Shown here piece by piece: positions 1 through 5,769 of a stretch of DNA of 5,857 nt. Made by a program: the position numbers and the translations under genes. Under the pieces are notes generated by a model. It searched no databases and was not told where the DNA came from. It worked only from the letters and a program-made list of their open reading frames with translations. The DNA is from Clostridioides sp. (lineage in GTDB: Bacteria; Bacillota; Clostridia; Peptostreptococcales; Peptostreptococcaceae), in contig JAISUA010000272.1 in assembly GCA_031272305.1 (NCBI GenBank), forward strand, positions 1 to 5,857, written 5' to 3'. The stretch's first letter is position 1. Each line of letters starts with the position of its first letter.

Positions 1-2531
1 ATGATTTAAAAATAAATATAAAATCAGCAAACGACGATATAAAAATTTTGATTTTGAAAACAATAGGGATAACTTTAGGAGATTACAAAAAATATGAAAA
101 TAGATTCAAAGAAGAAAATGATGAAGATTACAGCAATCGTTTGATAGATATGTTGAGTATTCTTTTGAATGGACTTGGAAATTACAAATCTAGGGTGAAG
201 CAAGCAGCAATTATAACTATAGGAAAAGATATATTTGCAAGTAGCACATTATCACTTAAAGATAAACATAATATTTTTGTGCTTCTTGCTAAAAAAATTC
301 TTACATTGACAACAGAAGATAGAGATGATTTCTTAATGTTTATGACTAATTCAGCTGCTATCAACCATATTTATAGATTTATTGCTGATTATACATTCTT
401 TGTAGGAAAAATAAATATAGATGTTCCTAAACAAATCGCATTTTTCCCTGGAACATTCGATCCATTTTCTATAACACATAAAAATATCTCTAAAATAATA
501 AGAGATCTTGGATTTGAAGTATATTTAGCAGTGGATGAATTTTCTTGGTCTAAAAAAACTCTGCCAAATCTTCTTAGACAGAATATTATAAACTTGTCAA
601 TTTGTGATGAGTTGAATATTTATATTTATCCTGAATATTTTCAAACAAATATAAGCAATGAAAACGATTTGAAAATTTTGAGGGAAAACTTTAAAGATTC
701 TTCACTATATTTTGTTTCAGGAGGAGATGTATTATTAAATGCTTCTTGCTATGAAAATAAGTCTACAGAGGATTCTATCCATAGCTTTAACCATATAATT
801 TTTGATAGAGGAAATACGGAAAAATTAAAAGAGAGAACAAATCTGATAAAAGGCGATGTAAAAATTATCATGATTCCTGAAAAATATTCATCTGTAAGTT
901 CGACTCAAATAAGAAATTATATTGATAACTCAAGAGATATATCAGATTTGACAGATCCTCTTGTGAAGCAGTACATCTATGAAAAAGGATTTTACCAAAG
1001 AGAACCTATGGAAAAGAAATCGCTATTATTTGAAGGCTTGTTGTTTGAAACTATTGATGGAAGAGATATGATAAAAATCAGAGAATTACTAGATAAATTT
1101 GATTTGAATGGAAGAATTCAAAATCATCTAATAACTTCAGATAATAAAGAAGAATCAAAAATAATTGTTATTAAAAATAATAATTACAGTGAAATTATGG
1201 CTATTTCTTGTATTCACTGGGTAAAAAATAAATCTGTATTTGAAGATTTTAAAGATGAAAAAGTATGTAAATATATCAGAGAAAATTCGAGTGGAAGAAT
1301 AATTTCTATTGATTTTATAGAGATAAACAATAATTATAATAGTGAAACTGTTTCAAATACAATAGCTACAGAAGTGATTTCATATGCACTTTCACAAGAC
1401 TATGAATTTGCAGTATATCAATGCTTAAATGATTCGAAAAATTTTGAAGTAATAACTAAGACATTGAAGTTGCTTGGATTTGTAGAAGTAGATTCTTTAG
1501 ATAAGGACAGAACGACGTTTGCTGTTGATATGAGTTCTCCAAGTATGATTAATTTAGATGTGGAAAATGTTATAAAAGAACCATTCAGAGCAAATAAAAA
1601 TGTACTTAAAACAATTGAAAAAGCAAGAGAAGAACTTCAAAAATTATGGATTTCAATTTTTCCAGGTCAATTATTTATAACATTTGACTCTAATATACTT
1701 CATCAAAAGATGATCAATATGATTTGTGCAGAAAATGGAGTACCTATTGATAAAGTATTGCCTCCTAAAGAGAGAGGACCATATATGTGCGTTCCGTTTG
1801 GAGATTCTTTGGATAGATATGTAGTTCCAAATACTGTTACAAAATCATTGCATGTAGATAAATATTTTAGTGGAGATATAAAATCATTCTTTATAGCAGA
1901 AGCACCTTATTATTTGACACTTAAAAATCAAGTTAGAATGATAAAATCTTTCGATAGAGATTTAATTTTAGTAGATGATTTTCTTCACAAAGGAGCAAGA
2001 TTAAAAAAATTAGACCCTATTTTGAAAGAAGAGAATATTACTGTTAAAAAGCTGATAGTAGGAATACTTACAGGAATAGGAAAAGATCTAATGGATACTC
2101 AAGGAAGGGAAATAGATTCAGTTTATTTTCTTCCTAAATTGAAATTATGGTTCAACGAAAGAGTATTGTATCCATTCATAGGAGGAGATCCTGTTTGGAG
2201 AGGAAAATCTCCTAAGAGAAATCTTATAGAATCAAATAATATGATACTTCCATATACTTTTCCAACGTTTATGAAAGATTTGGATAAAAAAGATGTATAT
2301 CAGTTTTCGAAAGTATGCCTTGAAAATTCTTATGAAATATTAAAAAGTTTAGAGCTTGAGTATCATAAAATATACGGAAGAAATCTTACTCTTGAAACAC
2401 TAGGAGAGGTCATTACAAATCCTAGAATTCCAGAATTCGGTGAAGAAATATATTACAACTTATCTCTTACACCTACTAGCTATGTAATGAAGGATCTAGA
2501 GTTGTTGAGTAGATTTAAGATAATGAGATAA
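1..2531 (+). CDS. Multidomain nucleotidyltransferase / GNAT-like / phosphoribosyltransferase-like protein, 5' end outside window
   Basis: The reading frame is open from the window edge (first whole codon at position 3) to a TAA at 2529-2531. No credible start exists inside: the TTG at 48 has no ribosome binding site and lies within coding sequence, so the N terminus is upstream. Domains in order: a helical, possibly HEAT-like stretch (about 90-400); a NadD/cytidylyltransferase-like Rossmann nucleotidyltransferase (about 430-960) with GTFDPFSITH at 450-479, a VSGGD segment near 714-728 and an SSTQIR motif ending at 914; a GNAT-like acetyltransferase region (about 1020-1500) ending in LGFVEV; and a C-terminal part (about 1620-2250) with LVDDFLHKGARL at 1968-2003, resembling the PRPP-binding loop of type I phosphoribosyltransferases. 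The usual (H/T)xGH signature reads SITH here, keeping only the last His. The nucleotidyltransferase call is firm; GNAT and phosphoribosyltransferase calls are tentative. It probably transfers a nucleotidyl group to a phosphorylated small molecule; the substrate is unknown. Confidence 0.8.
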   Translation, partial: DLKINIKSANDDIKILILKTIGITLGDYKKYENRFKEENDEDYSNRLIDMLSILLNGLGNYKSRVKQAAIITIGKDIFASSTLSLKDKHNIFVLLAKKILTLTTEDRDDFLMFMTNSAAINHIYRFIADYTFFVGKINIDVPKQIAFFPGTFDPFSITHKNISKIIRDLGFEVYLAVDEFSWSKKTLPNLLRQNIINLSICDELNIYIYPEYFQTNISNENDLKILRENFKDSSLYFVSGGDVLLNASCYENKSTEDSIHSFNHIIFDRGNTEKLKERTNLIKGDVKIIMIPEKYSSVSSTQIRNYIDNSRDISDLTDPLVKQYIYEKGFYQREPMEKKSLLFEGLLFETIDGRDMIKIRELLDKFDLNGRIQNHLITSDNKEESKIIVIKNNNYSEIMAISCIHWVKNKSVFEDFKDEKVCKYIRENSSGRIISIDFIEINNNYNSETVSNTIATEVISYALSQDYEFAVYQCLNDSKNFEVITKTLKLLGFVEVDSLDKDRTTFAVDMSSPSMINLDVENVIKEPFRANKNVLKTIEKAREELQKLWISIFPGQLFITFDSNILHQKMINMICAENGVPIDKVLPPKERGPYMCVPFGDSLDRYVVPNTVTKSLHVDKYFSGDIKSFFIAEAPYYLTLKNQVRMIKSFDRDLILVDDFLHKGARLKKLDPILKEENITVKKLIVGILTGIGKDLMDTQGREIDSVYFLPKLKLWFNERVLYPFIGGDPVWRGKSPKRNLIESNNMILPYTFPTFMKDLDKKDVYQFSKVCLENSYEILKSLELEYHKIYGRNLTLETLGEVITNPRIPEFGEEIYYNLSLTPTSYVMKDLELLSRFKIMR

Positions 2532-2551
2532 AAAAATGTTATTATGAGAAC

Positions 2552-2579
2552 TAAATTTTCGTTAAAAAACGAAAATTTA
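2552..2579. repeat. Perfect 12-bp inverted repeat just after the first gene
   Basis: TAAATTTTCGTT (2552-2563) and AACGAAAATTTA (2568-2579) are exact reverse complements separated by AAAA, starting 21 nt after the stop codon of the first gene. The transcript would form a hairpin, but no run of T follows (the next bases are TGTTCG), so it is at best a weak intrinsic terminator. It could instead stabilise the 3' end, attenuate transcription, or serve as a protein-binding palindrome. Confidence 0.6.
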
Positions 2580-2580
2580 T

Positions 2581-2725
2581 GTTCGAAGCAAGTAGGAAAC
2601 TTCGATTACGAAAATCATAGATTTTCTATCTCACTTCTTTCTAGACTTATCTCATTAGATTTTAATTAAGTGATGATAAGTCTAGTTGTTCGAAGTGTAT
2701 GTTAAGAAAAACGAAAGGAGAAAAA
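2581..2725 (+). promoter_or_regulatory. Structured 5' leader of the dehydrogenase-like gene, candidate translational switch
   Basis: This segment is packed with complementary pieces. GTTCGAAG occurs twice (2581-2588 and 2688-2695). CTTCGA (2600-2605) can pair with TCGAAG in either copy, and ACTTCGA (2599-2605) pairs over 7 bp with the second. GAAAATC (2610-2616) and GATTTTC (2620-2626) form a small hairpin. CTAGACTTATC (2641-2651) and GATAAGTCTAG (2675-2685) form an 11-bp stem, extendable below by CACTTC (2632-2637) with GAAGTG (2692-2697). CTTCTTTC (2634-2641) is complementary to the Shine-Dalgarno GAAAGGAG (2713-2720) over 8 bp with one G-U pair, and overlaps the CACTTC arm. Pairings exposing or hiding the Shine-Dalgarno therefore exclude each other. 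No known riboswitch class and no T-box consensus is recognised. The complementarity is seen; regulation is inferred. No convincing promoter hexamers were found in the spacer. Confidence 0.45.
2714..2720 (+). promoter_or_regulatory. Ribosome binding site setting the dehydrogenase start at 2726
   Basis: AAAGGAG lies 5 nt before ATG 2726. It decides between that ATG and the in-frame ATG at 2699, nine codons upstream. The upstream ATG has no Shine-Dalgarno and would place this one inside the coding region. Confidence 0.85.
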
Positions 2726-4141
2726 ATGGGGAACTTTAATTTGAATGAAACAGATTTAAATGCAGATAAGTGGAAGTATTATTTTTATAAGGGAAAATTG
2801 ATTATTTCTCGGGAAATATTAAATAAAAAATCATTAGAAGTCGAAGGTAAAAATATTGAAGCTGATTTTGTTGAAATAAATGAATTTGAAGCAGAAAATT
2901 TCGCTAAGCAAAGTATATTTTCTAAAGGAAATACATCAGGAAATAATAAGTATGCGTATTTTTTTAAGAGAGGCGATATTAGAAATACAAGAAGAAGCTT
3001 TATTGTATCAACAATTGGAGAAATGTTATCTGAAATAGAAAACGTGAATTTGTTAAATAAAGAATGTATAGAAGAAAGTTCTATTCTACCAACAGAAAAT
3101 AAGTCATCCAAATTTATTTTGATGTTGATAGAAAATGAAAAATTAATTGCAGTGAATATAAATTTCAAAACTTGGGAAGATGCTTTGTTTTATGAAAAAA
3201 GGGATAGATACAAAATCAATGTAGTAGGTCTTGGAGATGTTGGAGGTACGTTGCTTACAGGTCTTAGATTATTGGGAAGCGATACTATTTCGTCATTAGG
3301 AATATTTGATAAAAATAAAGAAAAATCTATGAGATGGGAAATGGAGCTGTCACAAATTCTATCTTTGAATCAATCTCAACTACCTGTGGAAATAAACATC
3401 TTAAAAGAAGAGGAATTATTTGATTGCGATGTTTTTGTATTTTGTGTTTCCGTAAGTGTTCCTGAAGTAGAAAGTAAAAATGAGAAAGAAAAAACTGAAG
3501 ATGTTAGAATGGTTCAATTTGAATCAAATGCTAAGATAATTTCTGAATATGCAAAACAAGCTAGAGATAAAAATTTCAAAGGAATTTTTGCTGTTGTATC
3601 AGATCCAGTAGATTTGTTGTGTGCGACAGTTTACAACGAAAGCAATACGAACTCAGATGGAGAATTTGATGCAAAAGGCTTAGCACCAGAACAAATAAGA
3701 GGTTTTGGACTAGGTGTTATGAATGCGAGAGCAGTGTATTATGCATCTTTAGATGAAAAAACAAAACACTATCTAAATGAAGGTAGAGCGTTTGGTCCAC
3801 ATGGCGAAGGATTAATAATAATTGATAGTTTGAACAATTATAATCAAGATATATCTGATTATTTGACTTATAAGGCAAAAACATCAAATCTTGAAATAAG
3901 AAGTCTAGGTTTCAAACCATATATTGCACCATCGCTGTCATCTGGAGCACTTTCAATACTGGATATGTTAAATGAAAACTGGAACTATTCATCAAGTTTT
4001 ATTGATGGAGTGTTCTTTGGGTCAAAAAACAAAACTGTTGATGGAAATATTATTTTCGAGCGAAATAATTTGAATGAAGAAATAATGAAAAAAATTGAAT
4101 ACACACATAAATATTTAAAAAGCTTAATCAGAAACAAATAG
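2726..4141 (+). CDS. Lactate/malate dehydrogenase-family protein with an N-terminal extension
   Basis: The protein has 471 residues from ATG 2726, chosen for its Shine-Dalgarno. Residues 1-163 are an unrecognised extension. From about residue 164 the remaining 308 residues match the length and layout of an LDH/MDH: NAD-binding INVVGLGDVGG (GLGDVGG at 168-174, nt 3227-3247), IFD closing the second strand, Arg261 (nt 3506-3508) seven residues before an Asn as in the substrate-binding RxxLxxxN helix, SDPVD in place of the usual NPVD (292-296), and Arg335 in VMNAR. The catalytic His is His359 in GPHGEG (nt 3800-3802; LDH has GEHGDS). Differences from the canonical enzyme: the Asp of the D-x-x-R relay is Met332, and the active-site loop before Arg261 is about 11 residues longer and Lys/Glu-rich. 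NAD(H) binding is very likely. Oxidation of a 2-hydroxy acid is plausible, but the substrate is probably not plain lactate. It lies 194 nt after the nucleotidyltransferase gene, and its leader may control translation. Confidence 0.85.
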   Translation: MGNFNLNETDLNADKWKYYFYKGKLIISREILNKKSLEVEGKNIEADFVEINEFEAENFAKQSIFSKGNTSGNNKYAYFFKRGDIRNTRRSFIVSTIGEMLSEIENVNLLNKECIEESSILPTENKSSKFILMLIENEKLIAVNINFKTWEDALFYEKRDRYKINVVGLGDVGGTLLTGLRLLGSDTISSLGIFDKNKEKSMRWEMELSQILSLNQSQLPVEINILKEEELFDCDVFVFCVSVSVPEVESKNEKEKTEDVRMVQFESNAKIISEYAKQARDKNFKGIFAVVSDPVDLLCATVYNESNTNSDGEFDAKGLAPEQIRGFGLGVMNARAVYYASLDEKTKHYLNEGRAFGPHGEGLIIIDSLNNYNQDISDYLTYKAKTSNLEIRSLGFKPYIAPSLSSGALSILDMLNENWNYSSSFIDGVFFGSKNKTVDGNIIFERNNLNEEIMKKIEYTHKYLKSLIRNK

Positions 4142-4232
4142 TATCTTTAGTATAAAAACAAATAAAATTTATACATTGTAAATATTTTGAATGATTAAAA
4201 ATGATTATTTGAATCAGAGGTGATTTCTATAA
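4142..4232 (+). other. 91-nt spacer with a weak inverted repeat and the flavoprotein ribosome binding site
   Basis: The spacer is extremely AT-rich. GTATAAA (4150-4156) and TTTATAC (4168-4174) form a weak 7-bp stem with an 11-nt loop and no T-run, so it is not called a terminator. ATGATTA occurs twice (4191-4197 and 4201-4207). AGAGGTGAT (4216-4224) is a strong Shine-Dalgarno 9 nt before ATG 4233. No convincing promoter hexamers were found, which fits read-through from the dehydrogenase gene. Confidence 0.5.
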
Positions 4233-5471
4233 ATGAGTGATCTATATATTATTATGCCAAACAAAAATATAAGCAAGAATTTACAAGAAAAAATAGAAAC
4301 ATCATTGAAGGACTTAAAATTTGAAACAAATGATGAACTTGAAGCTTATAATATCAAAGTTAATGGAAAATATGAATCAAACAAAGAAATCAGAAGAGAT
4401 GTATTTGATGATTGTAATATAAAATCTAACAGAAAATATGAACGAAACAAAGACAGTAGAATTTACACTTATAAATATGTTTACGATATTGAAGATGTTT
4501 TAGATTTTAGAAATAAAAAACTACTTTTTGTTGCTGAGATTGATGATATAGGAATCGATATTGATATGTTATTATTTCTAAAAAAACTTACATCAAAAGG
4601 GAAAGACTCTCTTGAAAATTCAACGGCAGGAATTGTTGTTTTTAGTAAGAGCGATGATTTTACAAAAAGATTTGCACAAGATATAATTTTTTGTGCAAAT
4701 TCTTTAGGTTGTTGTTTCATAGGGCATCCTCTTGTAGAGTCAATTGAAGGATTTAAAAATTTTTCTACATGGAAAAAAACAATGGATCTATCTTTTGAGG
4801 ATATTTGTGTGTATATGTTGAAAAATCTTATACAAAGAATTTTAGAATATACTTATAAGCAAAAAGAAGAAACAAATATTTTGGTGTTATATTCTAGTCC
4901 TCATAAATATTCAAATACAAGACACCTTTGGTCGATGGTGGCTTCAAATATTAAGAAAAATAATAAAAACAATAAAGATAAGAAAAATAATAAAAACAAT
5001 ATAAATATAAAAGAACTTTTAATAGAAGAAAATAAAATACAAGATTGTAAGGGTTGTCCTTATGAGATGTGTATTCACTACGGCAAGAAAAATACTTGTT
5101 TCTATGGTGGAGTCATAACAGAAGATGTACTGCCTTCTATAAAGGAAAGCGATGTCATAGTTTGGTTGTGTCCAAATTACAACGATTCAATATCTGCGAA
5201 TCTTATGGCTACAATAAATAGACTTACCGTTTTGTATAGAAAAATGAATTTTTACGAAAAAAGTATAATAGGAGTCATTGTGTCAGGAAATTCAGGAAGC
5301 GACTCTATTGCAAAACAACTTATAGGATCACTGAATGTGAATAAAGGATTCAGACTTCCTCCGTATTTTTCTATAAGAGCAATAGCAAATGATCCGAAAG
5401 CAATCGAAAAAATAGATGGAATAGAAGATAGAGCTAGAACATTTTGTGAAAATATGATGAAAAACATTTAA
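4233..5471 (+). CDS. Two-part flavodoxin-fold, FMN reductase / iron-sulfur flavoprotein-like
   Basis: The protein has 412 residues, starting at ATG 4233 behind AGAGGTGA and ending at TAA 5469-5471. The C-terminal half (about 213-412) is an NADPH-dependent FMN reductase/iron-sulfur flavoprotein-type domain. It has a phosphate loop SSPHKYSNT (221-229), a cysteine cluster DCKGCPYEMC plus Cys289 (Cys272, 275, 280, 289; nt 5046-5099), then ITEDVLPSIKESDVIVWLCP and a later SGNSGSDSIA loop (351-360). Known iron-sulfur flavoproteins use a compact CX2CX2CX4-7C motif; here it is CX2CX4CX8C, so a 4Fe-4S cluster is likely but not certain. The N-terminal half (1-210) also looks flavodoxin-like, with STAGIVVFSKSDDFTK and CCFIGHPLVES segments (130-170) but no cysteine cluster. 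Two insertions look like duplications: residues 33-76, and a Lys/Asn-rich run at 241-258 between the first helix and the second strand. It is the last gene of the cluster and a plausible electron-transfer partner or reductase. Confidence 0.82.
   Translation: MSDLYIIMPNKNISKNLQEKIETSLKDLKFETNDELEAYNIKVNGKYESNKEIRRDVFDDCNIKSNRKYERNKDSRIYTYKYVYDIEDVLDFRNKKLLFVAEIDDIGIDIDMLLFLKKLTSKGKDSLENSTAGIVVFSKSDDFTKRFAQDIIFCANSLGCCFIGHPLVESIEGFKNFSTWKKTMDLSFEDICVYMLKNLIQRILEYTYKQKEETNILVLYSSPHKYSNTRHLWSMVASNIKKNNKNNKDKKNNKNNINIKELLIEENKIQDCKGCPYEMCIHYGKKNTCFYGGVITEDVLPSIKESDVIVWLCPNYNDSISANLMATINRLTVLYRKMNFYEKSIIGVIVSGNSGSDSIAKQLIGSLNVNKGFRLPPYFSIRAIANDPKAIEKIDGIEDRARTFCENMMKNI
4329..4460 (+). repeat. Diverged 66-bp in-frame tandem duplication in the flavoprotein gene
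   Basis: Units 4329-4394 and 4395-4460 are adjacent and in frame (22 codons each). Their last 45 bases (4350-4394 and 4416-4460) match at 35 of 45 positions and encode NIKVNGKYESNKEIR and NIKSNRKYERNKDSR (10 of 15 residues identical). The first 21 bases are only weakly alike. The divergence suggests an older event than the repeat at 4952. Confidence 0.75.
4952..5005 (+). repeat. 27-bp tandem repeat encoding a Lys/Asn-rich run
   Basis: Two 27-bp units (4952-4978 and 4979-5005) share their first 23 bases exactly (4952-4974 and 4979-5001). Each adds nine codons in frame, giving KKNNKNNKD followed by KKNNKNNIN. The run falls where a surface loop is expected in the flavodoxin fold, so length change there should be tolerated. 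The near identity points to recent slippage. Confidence 0.85.
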
Positions 5472-5540
5472 GAAAATATAATGAAAAACATTTAGAAAAC
5501 TGATGAAAAACATTTAATAAAATATGATAAAAAATATTTA
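5448..5540 (+). repeat. Four-copy 22-24-bp tandem repeat across the flavoprotein stop codon
   Basis: ATGAAAAACATTTA occurs exactly at 5457, 5481 and 5503, and as ATAAAAAATATTTA at 5527 (spacings 24, 22 and 24). Each copy is preceded by a GAAAATATG-like segment (5448, 5472, 5495, 5517). The first copy encodes the protein's last residues, ENMMKNI plus TAA. The second, directly after the stop and in the same frame, would encode ENIMKNI plus TAG. The third is out of frame because its spacing is 22. Confidence 0.85.
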
Positions 5541-5707
5541 AAAACGTAGTTTAAAATATAATCATAGTATATGAAGTCAAGTAGGTAATACAAAAAATTG
5601 TATAAACTTTGTCAATTATCAATAAAAGTAAGTGTGAATATTAAAAGAAAAATTTTATGTAAAATCTTGTACACTATATAAAGTAAAATTATTTATTTTA
5701 GAAAATC
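5541..5707. other. AT-rich non-coding stretch, nothing recognised
   Basis: With the repeat before it and the terminator after it, this forms the gene-free 3' region 5472-5857. I see no open frame with a ribosome binding site and no RNA gene. TTGTAC at 5667 with a poor TATTTA 17 nt later is not a convincing promoter. The part after 5770 to the window end is similarly featureless, apart from a 5-bp TTGTA/TACAA inverted repeat (5795-5811). Confidence 0.6.
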
Positions 5708-5769
5708 ATTCAAAAAGCATTCTCTGTATATTTAAAATAATATCAAGAGAGTGCTTTTTGAATTTTTAT
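5708..5769. terminator. Intrinsic terminator, probably bidirectional
   Basis: The arms at 5708-5725 and 5746-5763 pair over 18 bp with one G-T wobble (T5720 with G5751). The core is AGCATTCTCT against AGAGAGTGCT. On the plus strand it is followed by TTTTTGAATTTTTAT; on the minus strand the opposite arm gives TTTTTGAATGATTTTC, so it can stop transcription from both sides. A small AT-rich inner stem (5728-5732 with 5739-5743) lies in the loop. It probably ends the three-gene transcript, leaving a 3' untranslated region of about 240 nt, and may also serve a convergent gene beyond the window. Confidence 0.88.

Noticed and set aside
48..50. TTG as the start codon of the first gene
   Set aside because: The frame stays open to the window edge, there is no Shine-Dalgarno before the TTG, and the flanking sequence reads as continuous coding sequence.
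77..144. AGGAG followed 12 nt later by ATG (94), resembling a translation start
   Set aside because: The ATG is out of frame with the large gene and reaches TGA after 16 codons, so it is coincidental.
182..364. Minus-strand open frames (also 2785-3168, 4481-4720, 5252-5467 and 5328-5513)
   Set aside because: All lie mostly or wholly opposite well-supported plus-strand genes, have hydrophobic compositions typical of antisense AT-rich frames, and show no recognisable domain.
2585..2620. Shared CAAGTAGG and AATCATAG words with the 3' region near 5560-5585
   Set aside because: Only 8-mers in a different order; not enough to call a repeat family or a shared regulatory site.
2699..2725. Upstream ATG giving a dehydrogenase nine residues longer
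   Set aside because: It has no Shine-Dalgarno, and the strong AAAGGAG serving ATG 2726 lies inside this stretch.
2581..2725. T-box or other known riboswitch leader
   Set aside because: No T-box consensus and no recognisable conserved core of a known riboswitch class; only base complementarity is seen.
5448..5540. Short regular repeats as a CRISPR array
   Set aside because: Units are adjacent with only 8-10 nt between cores, those gaps are themselves repeats, and there are no cas genes.
5634..5681. GTG-started 15-codon frame in the 3' region
   Set aside because: No Shine-Dalgarno, very short, and AT-rich chance composition.
5667..5695. TTGTAC with TATTTA 17 nt later as a promoter for a tiny RNA ending at the terminator
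   Set aside because: The -10 match is poor and such pairs are frequent in DNA this AT-rich.
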